A DNA stretch of 64,000 nt from contig NZ_CP073084.1 of the NCBI RefSeq assembly GCF_018137985.1, positions 1,054,001-1,118,000 of the forward strand. Reading direction: 5' to 3'. The position numbers and the translations under genes were made by a program. Positions 55,350-63,304 of the stretch are shown in pieces. The notes below the pieces were generated by a model. It did no database searches, was not told the DNA's origin, and saw only the letters and a program-made list of their open reading frames with translations. Every line of letters starts with the position of its first letter. Position 1 is the first letter of the stretch. The stretch comes from Streptococcus oriscaviae. Its GTDB lineage: Bacteria; Bacillota; Bacilli; Lactobacillales; Streptococcaceae.

Positions 55350-56451
55350 TGATTCCCTCCTTTCTCCGTAGTCGAAACGCGTCGTTTGGTTTCAAAAAAT
55401 CGAGTAATTCTATCGAATAAGGACTGAGCCGTCCAATAATATTGGTTCGCTCATCCAGCTCAAGGTCGCATAAGGCTAGAGAAAGCTCACCTGCGTAACG
55501 TCCGTAATTCTGATTGGCCAAAAGAATGTCTCCACGTTTGGCCTTTTTTTCTTGGATTCGGACGGGGTGGTCTTTTTGACCATAAACCAGCCGTGGCATG
55601 GTAGAGCGAATTAAGTAGTCAGAAATATCTGGACGATAGTGATGAGGATAGGCTAGGATAGCCTCTTCAAGCGGAGTCAAGACCAAATCACTTTCCCATT
55701 CCAACTCAATTTCTTCCTTATTGGTTTCAAACACTTCAATCATTATCTGAAGTTCTTCTTTTGAGATAAATTGATTGGACAAGATGATGGTGTCTACATC
55801 TCCCGCTGCCAGCAGGTAGCGCAATTGGTCTGCCAAGGCTAGCTGCCTGTGTTCTTCCAGAGTGGGCAGACCCTCATCATACGCCCAAGCCCCTTGCTGG
55901 GCAGAGGCGGCAGACACAAAGGCAGCGGTCGCAAGCCCCATGGTTCGATAGACTTGATTCATGAAGTGAAAATGACTTTTTGATAGACCTGTGTAGGCTT
56001 TAGGGTAAAAGTTGTGGCAAGCTGTTAACCGCTCAGGGCTTACCCCCAAGGCCAACAAATCTGTGACTAGCTTACTGTCCACACTCATATTGAGTTCTAG
56101 GGTCATTTCCCTTTCCTGATCCAGTAACTCCTTGATCCGACTTGCGGAATAAGCTTCATCTAACCGCACACCAGTCAGACCAAAAGCCCTGGCCTGACCA
56201 AGTATATCTGCTTCCCAGCCCAAACCTGTTAAGAGCTGGGGACTGAGGTCTCCTACCACTTCAAAACCAGCCTCTCTGCAGATGGCAACGATCTGCTGAT
56301 AGTGATGCAACAGAGCCTGGTCGGATGGATTTAGCTGGAGAAAACTGAGAAAGACGCGGCTAAACATCTCCCTTGGAAATTGCTGGATATAGTTCCACAA
56401 CGATTCCTGATCATGCCCTTCAGGATAAAGAGAAAAACCTAGCTGAACCAT
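55336..56451 (-). CDS. MupG-like DUF871 protein (putative 6-phospho-N-acetylmuramidase)
   Basis: The 371-residue protein has the two-part DUF871 architecture. An N-terminal TIM-barrel (starting LGFSLYPEGHD, to about residue 240) contains MSVDSKLV and NFYPKAYTGL, and a small C-terminal barrel domain follows (about 255-365). Characterised members (MupG of Staphylococcus aureus) split MurNAc-6-phosphate-GlcNAc. Whether this protein does so, or acts on another phosphodisaccharide imported by the PTS next to it, is open. It lies 24 bases after the glucosidase gene. Confidence 0.85.
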   Translation of the reverse strand: MVQLGFSLYPEGHDQESLWNYIQQFPREMFSRVFLSFLQLNPSDQALLHHYQQIVAICREAGFEVVGDLSPQLLTGLGWEADILGQARAFGLTGVRLDEAYSASRIKELLDQEREMTLELNMSVDSKLVTDLLALGVSPERLTACHNFYPKAYTGLSKSHFHFMNQVYRTMGLATAAFVSAASAQQGAWAYDEGLPTLEEHRQLALADQLRYLLAAGDVDTIILSNQFISKEELQIMIEVFETNKEEIELEWESDLVLTPLEEAILAYPHHYRPDISDYLIRSTMPRLVYGQKDHPVRIQEKKAKRGDILLANQNYGRYAGELSLALCDLELDERTNIIGRLSPYSIELLDFLKPNDAFRLRRKEGISEPT

Positions 56452-56475
56452 GTCTTTGTCCTTTCTTATTCTGCC

Positions 56476-57858
56476 TTAGGGTTCAAAGCCCCCATTTTGG
56501 CTCAATTCTTTAAACCAGTGGCCGGATTTTTTGATGATTCGCTCCTGGGTTTCCAGGTTGAGCTCAATCAGGCCGTATCGATTCTTGTAGGCATTTAACC
56601 AAGACCAGCAATCAATGAAGGTCCAGAGGAGATAGCCCTTGCAATTGGATCCTTCTTCGATGGCCCGGTGCAATTCTTTCAAATGGCCCTTGATAAAGTC
56701 AATGCGGTAATCATCTTGAATAAAGCCATTTTCACGGAACTTCTCCTCGCCTTCAACACCCATCCCGTTTTCGGTCAGGAGCCATTCGATATTGCCATAG
56801 TCTTCCTTGATGCTTTGGGCAATATCATAGATCCCTTTTTCATAAATTTCCCAGCCCCTGTGAGGATTGATTTTCCGGCCGGGCATGACATAATGGTCAT
56901 AGTAAAAGTCAGGCTGGAAGGGAGCATCTGGGTGAGGCAGATAGCGCGGTGCAGCCACCCGTAAGGGTTGGTAGTAGTTGATACCCAGGAAGTCAACCTT
57001 GTGTTGGCGGATGACATCTAGGTCTTCTGGCCTGTAAGTCGGTAAAAGGTCGTGCTCTTTTAGGATGGCCACCAATTCCTGCGGGTATTCCCCCTTGACG
57101 GATGGGTCAAGGAAAGATTTGGCCTGAAAGAGTTCCGCAATACGGGCGGCCTTGAGATCAGCAGGATGCTGGCTCCTCGGATAGGCTGGTGTCAGGTTGA
57201 GAACAATGCCAATCTTATAGGCGGAATTGACCGCATGGCACTCCTTGACAGCCAGAGAGCTCGCGAGCTGGGTATGGTAGGCCACCTGGGCTGCTGCCTT
57301 GGCATCCAATTTATTGGGGTAATGATAATCGTATAGGTAGCCGCATTCGACGGGGACAATGGGTTCATTAAAGGTAATCCAGCGATCGACCAGATCCCCA
57401 AAGTTTTCAAAACAAAAGCGGGCATAGGCCTGATAGGCGTCTACGATGGCCCGATTTTCCCAGCCCTCGATTTTTTGCAGTTCAAAGGGCAAATCAAAGT
57501 GGTAGAGATTGACCATCAGCTCAATCCCCTTGTCCTTAATCAGGCTAAACACCTTTCGATAGAAGGCAAGGGCTGTTTGATTGACCTCTCCAACTCCTTT
57601 CGGGAAGAGGCGAGACCACTGAATGGAGGTTCGAAAGATGGTATGCCCTGTTTCCAGCAGGAGGTCAATATCTTTTTCGTAGTTGAGGTAGAAGGTGGAG
57701 GTGGTTTCTGGGCCGATTTGCCCATGGAAACGGTCTGGTTCAAGGGAGTACCAATAATCCCAGAGGTTCTCTCCCTTTCCATCCCCAGCTACTCTGCCTT
57801 CGCTTTGGGGACCTGAGGTCGAACTGCCCCAGACAAAATCCTTTGGAAATGTCAACAT
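56476..57858 (-). CDS. bglA: 6-phospho-beta-glucosidase, GH1
   Basis: The 460-residue GH1 enzyme has the N-terminal motif FVWGSSTSGPQSEG (about residues 8-21), the acid/base glutamate in TFNEP (about 162-166) and the nucleophile in LLTENGMG (about 356-363). It hydrolyses beta-glucoside phosphates delivered by the PTS. It is the first gene of the operon, behind a TATAAT -10. All catalytic residues are intact. Galactoside preference is possible within the family. Confidence 0.93.
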   Translation of the reverse strand: MLTFPKDFVWGSSTSGPQSEGRVAGDGKGENLWDYWYSLEPDRFHGQIGPETTSTFYLNYEKDIDLLLETGHTIFRTSIQWSRLFPKGVGEVNQTALAFYRKVFSLIKDKGIELMVNLYHFDLPFELQKIEGWENRAIVDAYQAYARFCFENFGDLVDRWITFNEPIVPVECGYLYDYHYPNKLDAKAAAQVAYHTQLASSLAVKECHAVNSAYKIGIVLNLTPAYPRSQHPADLKAARIAELFQAKSFLDPSVKGEYPQELVAILKEHDLLPTYRPEDLDVIRQHKVDFLGINYYQPLRVAAPRYLPHPDAPFQPDFYYDHYVMPGRKINPHRGWEIYEKGIYDIAQSIKEDYGNIEWLLTENGMGVEGEEKFRENGFIQDDYRIDFIKGHLKELHRAIEEGSNCKGYLLWTFIDCWSWLNAYKNRYGLIELNLETQERIIKKSGHWFKELSQNGGFEP

Positions 57859-57885
57859 AATTTGTAAGCCCTTTCTTTTTCTTCT

Positions 57886-57891
57886 ATTATA
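57886..57891 (-). promoter_or_regulatory. Candidate -10 of the beta-glucoside operon
   Basis: TATAAT on the minus strand lies about 30 bases upstream of bglA; no good -35 is seen, as expected for an activated promoter. Further upstream are a palindrome TGCG-CTTTC-CGCA (57947-57959) and a hairpin with a minus-strand T run (57968-58003). The rest of 57892-58150 contains no gene I can support. Confidence 0.55.
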
Positions 57892-58153
57892 CTATGAAGA
57901 GCCAGAAAGAAAAAGATTCCCTTCATTCCAAATTTTCCGTATTCCTTGCGGAAAGCGCAGAAACAATAAAAAGAGGAAGCCCTGACAAACATTCCTTCCT
58001 CTAAAAGTAGTTCACCCTTTAGCAGACTTTTAAAAAGCTGGTCGGAATTTACTTCCTTTTCCATAAGTTGGTGGCAAAAAAATGTGAACCTCATAGTAAA
58101 AAACGATTCTTTTGCAGGTTTTTCCCTTTTTAAGCCCCCTTTATCCCAAACTT

Positions 58154-58162
58154 TGATATAAT
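58154..58162 (+). promoter_or_regulatory. nadV promoter (extended -10)
   Basis: TGATATAAT lies about 30 bases upstream of the nadV start and 15 bases before the ribosome-binding site CGGAGG. Confidence 0.7.
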
Positions 58163-58191
58163 AAACCTAACACATTCGGAGGTTGATGAAA

Positions 58192-59685
58192 ATGAAAGAA
58201 ATAAAGCAGACACCCCGCTACCAATTAAGAGCATCCGCAGTTCCGACCCTGCTGTGTGATTTTTACAAGGTTTCTCACAGACCTATGTATCCCAAGGGGT
58301 CACAAGTTATTTACAGCACATTTACACCTCGCAGCAACAAGCAGGCTCCTCACCTAGACCGAGCTGTCGCTTTTGGTTTTCAGGCTTTTGTTAAAAAATA
58401 TTTCCTTGATTATTTTGAGAAAAACTTCTTCAGCCGCCCCAAAGCGGATGTCTTAGAAGAATATGAAGCCTTTATCCAGCGGACATTGGGAGGAAATCTT
58501 GCCAGCGACCATATCGGACAGCTCCATGATTTAGGCTATTTGCCGCTTAAAATCAAGGCCATTCCAGAAGGAAAATCTGTGGCGATTCGAGTACCGATTT
58601 TGACGATTGAAAATACCCACCCAGACTTTTTCTGGCTGACCAACTACATCGAAACCTTGCTCAATATGTCCCTCTGGCAACCGATTGTATCTGCTAGTGT
58701 TGCACGCGCCTATCGCAAAACCCTGACCCAGCTGGCCAAGGACACTTGTGATTCCATGGATCACATTCCCTTTCAAGCCCATGATTTTTCAATGCGGGGA
58801 ATGAGTTCCTTGGAAAGTGCAGAAACATCTGGAGCAGGGCACCTCATCGCCTTTCTGGGGACGGACACCATCCCGGCTATCTCCTTTGTAGAAGCCTACT
58901 ATGGCTCTAACAATCTCATCGGCACCTCCATTCCTGCCTCTGAACATTCTGTTATGAGCGCCCATGGGATTGATGAACTGCCAACCTTCCGCTACCTGAT
59001 GGAAACCTTCCCCGACTCCATGATTTCCATCGTGTCAGACACAACGGACTTCTGGCACAACATCACCCAGAACCTACCCCTCCTTAAAGAAGAAATCATG
59101 GCCCGTCCAGACAATGCGCGCTTGGTTATCCGCCCAGACAGCGGCGACTCTTACAGCATTATCTGTGGCGACTCAGAAGCCCAGACTGAGCATGAACGTA
59201 AGGGGTTGATTGAATGCCTCTGGGATATTTTTGGCGGCACGGTCAATTCCAAAGGCTACAAGGTACTCGACCCACACATTGGGGCCATCTATGGAGATGG
59301 GGTCAACTATGAAAAAATGGTGCGTATCCTCCACGGACTCAAAGACAAGGGCTTTGCTTCCAGCAACCTCGTCTTCGGTGTCGGATCTCTGACCTATCAA
59401 CACCATACCCGTGACACCTTGGGCTTTGCTGTTAAAGCAACCTCCATCATTATCAACGGGGAAGAAAAAGTCATCTTCAAGAATCCCAAAACAGATGACG
59501 GCTTGAAAAAATCCCAGAGAGGCCGGGTCAAAGTTCCTAGTCTTGACAGCTTTGTTGACGGCTTGACAGCCTCCGATGATTTTTCTGATGACCTCTTGGA
59601 ACTTATCTTTGAAGATGGTCGCCTCATAAAAGACATGTCCTTCGATCAAGTCCGTGCTAACCTACTAGCGGAATTTGAGGACTAG
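58192..59685 (+). CDS. nadV: Nicotinamide phosphoribosyltransferase
   Basis: The 497-residue enzyme makes NMN from nicotinamide and PRPP. It matches the NAMPT/NadV family, with DFYKVSHRPMYP near the start, HDFSMRGMSS (about residues 200-209), the catalytic histidine in ASEHSVM (about 248-254) and the PRPP-binding region VIRPDSGD (about 311-318). ATG 58192 lies nine bases after GGAGG; TTG 58183 and ATG 58186 are possible but too close. It allows NAD to be made from nicotinamide in one transfer step. It is monocistronic. Confidence 0.93.
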   Translation: MKEIKQTPRYQLRASAVPTLLCDFYKVSHRPMYPKGSQVIYSTFTPRSNKQAPHLDRAVAFGFQAFVKKYFLDYFEKNFFSRPKADVLEEYEAFIQRTLGGNLASDHIGQLHDLGYLPLKIKAIPEGKSVAIRVPILTIENTHPDFFWLTNYIETLLNMSLWQPIVSASVARAYRKTLTQLAKDTCDSMDHIPFQAHDFSMRGMSSLESAETSGAGHLIAFLGTDTIPAISFVEAYYGSNNLIGTSIPASEHSVMSAHGIDELPTFRYLMETFPDSMISIVSDTTDFWHNITQNLPLLKEEIMARPDNARLVIRPDSGDSYSIICGDSEAQTEHERKGLIECLWDIFGGTVNSKGYKVLDPHIGAIYGDGVNYEKMVRILHGLKDKGFASSNLVFGVGSLTYQHHTRDTLGFAVKATSIIINGEEKVIFKNPKTDDGLKKSQRGRVKVPSLDSFVDGLTASDDFSDDLLELIFEDGRLIKDMSFDQVRANLLAEFED

Positions 59686-59707
59686 CCAGCCTTTTACAAC
59701 ACTAAAC

Positions 59708-59755
59708 AGCGAACAACGGTCGATTTCTGCTTATCGAAGTCCAAACGTGTTCGCT
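59708..59755 (+). terminator. nadV terminator
   Basis: AGCGAACA and TGTTCGCT arms with a T run enclose a smaller stem (TCGAT/ATCGA). They lie 22 bases after the stop. The interval 59760-59950 has no gene I can support with confidence. Confidence 0.8.
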
Positions 59756-59955
59756 TTTTGTTTGAGGCTATGCAACCCTATCTATTTTTTCGCACGCCCC
59801 TTCGAGGTTTACTTCTTCTGGTTTTCAAGGGCTGCAGTGAACTGTGTCTTCCGGATGGTTGGCCGCGACAGCAGCTCTAGATGGCACTGACAAGTCACAA
59901 AGACATACTTGGTTGTTGTCGTTTTTTCTCCTTTTTAGGAATAAAAATAATAAAA

Positions 59956-59981
59956 ATAGCCCCCTACGAATAGGGAGCTAT
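59956..59981 (-). terminator. rpoE terminator
   Basis: On the minus strand ATAGCTCCCTA and TAGGGGGCTAT pair around a TTCG loop, followed by TTTTTATT, about 60 bases after the rpoE stop. Confidence 0.9.
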
Positions 59982-60043
59982 GACCTCAAAAGAGGTACCC
60001 GATAGTATCTTTTTGGCATTTGGACGGGGTGTCAAATGACAAT

Positions 60044-60631
60044 TTATTCTTCCTCCAAGACTTCGTCGTCTGAAAAATCGTCATCTTCTTCACTCAAATC
60101 AACGTCTTCGTCCACCAAATCATCGTCTGGAATGATTTCGTTGATTTCTGAATCGTAGGATTCCACCTCGTCTTTTTCATCGTCTGGATTTTCATCATCG
60201 TAATCTGAAGATGAGCTAGAAGCACCGTATCCATCTTCATCTTCTGGATCGTCATGGCCATAGTCAATAGCATCTTCATCACCATCCATAAAGGCGTTGA
60301 CACGTTTCTTCTTGCGTTTTGGTGCATCCTCATCCTCTTCTTCAAGAGTGATGACTTCTTCGTCAATCTCATCAATAGCGTACCAAGAACGAAGGCCCCA
60401 CTTGTTTTCCCCTAGCGGAATAAAGCTGCCATCCACATTCAAGTCAGAGTAGAAGGTTGGCAAGGCCGCACGGATTTCGCTATTTGATTTTTCAAGGTAG
60501 TTTTGAATTTCATTAACCAAGTCATTGAAATACATCTCATTGTCACGTCCACGTTCTTCCAAGATAGCACGCGCCACCTCAATCATGGATAATTCGCTTT
60601 TTTCTTGTCCTGCAAATACGTTTAATTCCAA
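60044..60631 (-). CDS. rpoE: RNA polymerase delta subunit
   Basis: The 195-residue protein has the folded N-terminal HARE-HTH domain (about residues 1-90), with [14 protein letters not shown] and [15 protein letters not shown], and a long unstructured C-terminal tail made almost only of Asp and Glu. This is the hallmark of the Gram-positive delta subunit, which speeds recycling of RNA polymerase. A strong promoter (TTGACT, 17 bases, TAGAAT) lies at 60662-60690. Confidence 0.95.
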   Translation of the reverse strand: MELNVFAGQEKSELSMIEVARAILEERGRDNEMYFNDLVNEIQNYLEKSNSEIRAALPTFYSDLNVDGSFIPLGENKWGLRSWYAIDEIDEEVITLEEEDEDAPKRKKKRVNAFMDGDEDAIDYGHDDPEDEDGYGASSSSSDYDDENPDDEKDEVESYDSEINEIIPDDDLVDEDVDLSEEDDDFSDDEVLEEE

Positions 60632-60661
60632 GGTTGTTCTCCTTTTTTGTCTTTCCTTTCT

Positions 60662-60690
60662 ATTCTACGCTAAATTCCTAAAATAGTCAA
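60662..60690 (-). promoter_or_regulatory. rpoE promoter
   Basis: On the minus strand there is a -35 TTGACT (60685-60690), a 17-base spacer and a -10 TAGAAT (60662-60667), about 30 bases upstream of rpoE. Confidence 0.8.
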
Positions 60691-60737
60691 AGGATTCAAG
60701 CAAGCTTTTTCTCTTTTTCCCCTTCAAAGAAGAAAAA

Positions 60738-60759
60738 GTCTGGGAAACAGTTCCCAGAC
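60738..60759 (-). terminator. Aminotransferase terminator
   Basis: GTCTGGGAA and TTCCCAGAC form a perfect 9-bp stem with a T run on the minus strand, seven bases after the stop codon. Confidence 0.9.
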
Positions 60760-60766
60760 CTTCTAT

Positions 60767-61981
60767 CTAGCGACGGTATTGACGCAAGAAGCGAGTCATC
60801 TTCTCCTGAATTTCTGCCAACTCATCTACGCGCGGCAGGTAAACAATCCTGAAGTGGTCAGGCTCCTTCCAGTTAAATCCTCGGCCATGCACCAGCAAAA
60901 CTTTTTCCTGCTTGAGGAAGTCCAGCACAAACTGCTCATCGTCATCGATCCGATACATCTCGCGGTCAATCTTAGGAAAGAGATAAAGACCAGCCTGAGG
61001 CTTGACGGCTGAAAGGCCAGGAATATCGTTGATGGCCTTGGTGATAAATTCTCTTTGCTCGTACAGGCGGCCACCCGGAACTAACAATTCGTCAACCGAC
61101 TGGTACCCTCCCAAGGAAGTCTGGACAACCTGCTGGGCAAGGACATTGGAGCACAAACGCATATTGGACAGCATATTGAGCCCTTCAATATAGTCCTTGA
61201 CATGACGCTTAGGCCCAGAAAGAACCATCCAACCCACACGGAAGCCACAGATGCGGTGGGATTTGGACAAGCCATTCATGGTCACGACAAAGAGATCCGG
61301 TGCCAAGGTTGCAATAGGAATATGCACCTGACCATCAAAAACCATACGGTCGTAAATCTCATCTGAAAAAATAATCAGCTCGTGCTGGCGTGCCAACTCG
61401 ACAATCCCTTCCAAAATTTCTTTTGGATAGAGAGCCCCAGTTGGGTTATTGGGGTTGATAAGGACGATAGCCTTGGTTCGGTCGCTAATCTTAGCACGCA
61501 TATCGTCCAAATCTGGGTACCAATCAGCAGCCTCATCACAGACATAGTGAACCGCCTTGCCTCCAGCCAGACTGACTGCAGCTGTCCACAATGGGTAGTC
61601 CGGCATAGGAACCAACACTTCATCCCCATTATCCAAGAGCCCTTGCATAGACATGACAATCAACTCGCTGACACCGTTGCCGATGTAGATGTCTTCAATG
61701 TCTACATTTGGGAATTTCTTGACCTGGCAGTACTGCATGATTGCTTTGCGGGCTGAGAAAATCCCCTTACTGTTGGAGTAGCCTTCTGAATTTCTCGCAT
61801 TGTGTATCAAGTCGCGAATCACTTCGTCTGGAGCCGTAAAGCCAAATTCCGCAGGATTTCCCGTGTTCAAACGCAGAATCTTCTCGCCGTTGGCTCGCAT
61901 ACGCATCGCTTCTTCTAAAACTGGCCCACGAATATCATAGGCTACGTCTTCCAATTTTGTGGACTTGGTAAATTGTCTCAT
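60767..61981 (-). CDS. AlaT-like pyridoxal phosphate aminotransferase
   Basis: The 404-residue class I/II aminotransferase has the conserved NPNNPTGALYPKE block (about residues 176-188), FSDEIYDRM (about 205-213), the PLP lysine in NGLSKSHRICGFRVGWM (about 234-250) and a C-terminal HGRGFNW region that binds the substrate carboxylate. The sequence is closest in style to alanine/valine-pyruvate aminotransferases (AlaT). Substrate choice is inferred. GAGGTGA lies upstream of the start, and a promoter TTGTGA/TACAAT is at 62010-62038. Confidence 0.9.
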   Translation of the reverse strand: MRQFTKSTKLEDVAYDIRGPVLEEAMRMRANGEKILRLNTGNPAEFGFTAPDEVIRDLIHNARNSEGYSNSKGIFSARKAIMQYCQVKKFPNVDIEDIYIGNGVSELIVMSMQGLLDNGDEVLVPMPDYPLWTAAVSLAGGKAVHYVCDEAADWYPDLDDMRAKISDRTKAIVLINPNNPTGALYPKEILEGIVELARQHELIIFSDEIYDRMVFDGQVHIPIATLAPDLFVVTMNGLSKSHRICGFRVGWMVLSGPKRHVKDYIEGLNMLSNMRLCSNVLAQQVVQTSLGGYQSVDELLVPGGRLYEQREFITKAINDIPGLSAVKPQAGLYLFPKIDREMYRIDDDEQFVLDFLKQEKVLLVHGRGFNWKEPDHFRIVYLPRVDELAEIQEKMTRFLRQYRR

Positions 61982-62009
61982 GGAATCACCTCGAACTTTC
62001 TCTGTACAT

Positions 62010-62038
62010 ATTGTAGCTCAAATGAAGAAAAATCACAA
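62010..62038 (-). promoter_or_regulatory. Aminotransferase promoter
   Basis: On the minus strand there is a -35 TTGTGA (62033-62038), a 17-base spacer and a -10 TACAAT (62010-62015). Confidence 0.65.
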
Positions 62039-62044
62039 GAATAC

Positions 62045-62073
62045 TTTACATTTCTTTGAAAATAGCTTATAAT
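62045..62073 (+). promoter_or_regulatory. Promoter of the usp leader
   Basis: There is a -35 TTTACA (62045-62050), a 17-base spacer and a -10 TATAAT (62068-62073). It lies more than 200 bases upstream of the universal stress gene. It is divergent from the aminotransferase promoter. Confidence 0.75.
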
Positions 62074-62079
62074 ATATAT

Positions 62080-62281
62080 GTATACATAGCACCCTGCTTG
62101 TTCCTACCGAATCGGGTTTCTGTCGTGTTCCAGGCGGAATGGTTCCTCCCAGCACGTTCTCCCCTTCCGTGGCAGTCGGGTGTCGACCATCCATCTGTCC
62201 AGCTTGGAGGAGCTGCTGTTCGGTCTTGCTTCCTGTCAACTGGGCCTCTCGGCTTTGCCATTGGGAAAGGAGTGAAGAACT
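62080..62281 (+). ncRNA. Long GC-rich leader or structured RNA upstream of usp
   Basis: About 200 transcribed bases between the promoter and the usp ATG are much richer in G and C than the surrounding genome, with pyrimidine-rich stretches and short hairpins (for example GGAATGGTTCC near 62136 and CAGCTTGGAGGAGCTG near 62199). No coding frame looks real. It could be a cis-regulatory RNA of the stress gene or an independent small RNA. I do not recognise the family. Confidence 0.5.
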
Positions 62282-62734
62282 ATGACCCAATCTTATAAAA
62301 CTATCCTTGTCGCTGTTGATGGCTCCTCAGGAGCAGAACTTGCCCTTCACAAGGCCATCCATGTCGCCAAGCGCAATCAGGCCCGTCTTGTTATCGCCCA
62401 TGTCATTGATACACGCGCCTTGCACAATGTCGTAGCCTTCGATGCCTCCGTCTACGAATCTCTTGAAAAAGAGGCCAAGGACCTTTTGGCAGAATACCAG
62501 CAAGAAGCTAAAAATGCTGGTTTGGAGGATGTGCAAACTGTTATCGAATTTGGAAATCCAAAAACACTTCTATCCTTGGATATTCCAAAACAAACTGGAG
62601 CTGACCTGATGCTTTTGGGAGCAACCGGACTGAATGCCTTTGAGCGTTTGTTAATCGGTTCTTCTTCTGAGTATATCATGCGTCACGCAACCATCGACCT
62701 GCTCATCGTCCGCAACAGTGACAAGAGCATCTAA
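62282..62734 (+). CDS. Universal stress protein (UspA family)
   Basis: The 150-residue protein has the Usp fold, with an N-terminal VAVDGSSGAELAL strand-loop (about residues 9-21) and the nucleotide-binding motif GATGLNAFERLLIGSSSEYI (about 117-136), which matches the ATP-binding G-2x-G-9x-G-S pattern. It should bind ATP. GGGAAAGGAG precedes the start. A 200-base leader lies upstream and a perfect terminator downstream. Confidence 0.92.
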   Translation: MTQSYKTILVAVDGSSGAELALHKAIHVAKRNQARLVIAHVIDTRALHNVVAFDASVYESLEKEAKDLLAEYQQEAKNAGLEDVQTVIEFGNPKTLLSLDIPKQTGADLMLLGATGLNAFERLLIGSSSEYIMRHATIDLLIVRNSDKSI

Positions 62735-62755
62735 TCCACAGGCTCACAAAATAGC

Positions 62756-62787
62756 AAAGACTCAAAACCGCGGTTTTGAGTCTTTTG
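62756..62787. terminator. usp terminator
   Basis: AAAGACTCAAAACCG and its exact complement form a 15-bp stem with almost no loop, and a T run follows. It lies between convergent genes and may act on both strands. Confidence 0.88.
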
Positions 62788-62788
62788 T

Positions 62789-63304
62789 TTAAGGCTTGAG
62801 TTGCCGGTTGATTTCTTCTTGGATGGCCGCCTCAGGAGCAAAGCGTTCCTCCCAGTCATCTGGTTTTAAAATTTTATGGGTCACAGGGTCAAAGTGGGCC
62901 TTCCCATCTGGGAAAATCTTCCCCATATTAGCCTGATGAACAAGACGAAAGATCGGCTCTGGGTCTACTCCCATCAGAACGAAAGAGCCATAGGTTAGAT
63001 AAAGAAGGTCAAGGAGGGCATCCACCTGACCGACCAGCGGATTGGTCGGGTAGGGTTTGGTTTTTGCCTTGGAAGCAGCCTTGTCTAAGGCCTGATGGAG
63101 GCCAAGAAGGAGCTTGTCAAAATCCTCATCCTTGTCAACTGTTGCGTGTAAAAATTCGACCAGCTCTTCGATTTTAAAATCCGCCCGATGGCTGGCATAT
63201 TCTGAATCGTAAGCAAGCGGTTTTTCTTGCGTAGTGCCGTCCATGACCGCATGAAAAGCCTTGACTTGGTTGAACTGCGCGTCCTTACTTTGAAACATGA
63301 ACAC
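62789..63304 (-). CDS. MazG-like all-alpha NTP pyrophosphohydrolase family protein
   Basis: The 171-residue helical protein has the family signature KIEELVEFLHA (about residues 44-54) and the second acidic helix VDALLDLLYLTYG (about 93-105), which together hold the metal ions. A C-terminal segment resembles phosphoribosyl-ATP pyrophosphohydrolase-like phage proteins. The substrate is unknown; house-cleaning of noncanonical nucleotides is the usual role. It overlaps the HAD phosphatase gene by 20 bases, so the two are probably coupled. Confidence 0.8.
   Translation of the reverse strand: MFMFQSKDAQFNQVKAFHAVMDGTTQEKPLAYDSEYASHRADFKIEELVEFLHATVDKDEDFDKLLLGLHQALDKAASKAKTKPYPTNPLVGQVDALLDLLYLTYGSFVLMGVDPEPIFRLVHQANMGKIFPDGKAHFDPVTHKILKPDDWEERFAPEAAIQEEINRQLKP

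Noticed and set aside
57947..57959. CcpA cre site upstream of bglA
   Set aside because: The short palindrome does not match the cre consensus well enough to call.
57852..58094. Small minus-strand frame upstream of bglA
   Set aside because: It runs through the candidate promoter and a hairpin, and its composition does not look like a protein.
59675..59890. Plus-strand frame after nadV
   Set aside because: It starts inside nadV, crosses the nadV terminator and has poor codon composition.
62067..62298. Frames of 64 to 85 codons on both strands in the usp leader
   Set aside because: Frames open on both strands over the same GC-rich stretch, with no ribosome-binding sites; a noncoding leader explains it better.
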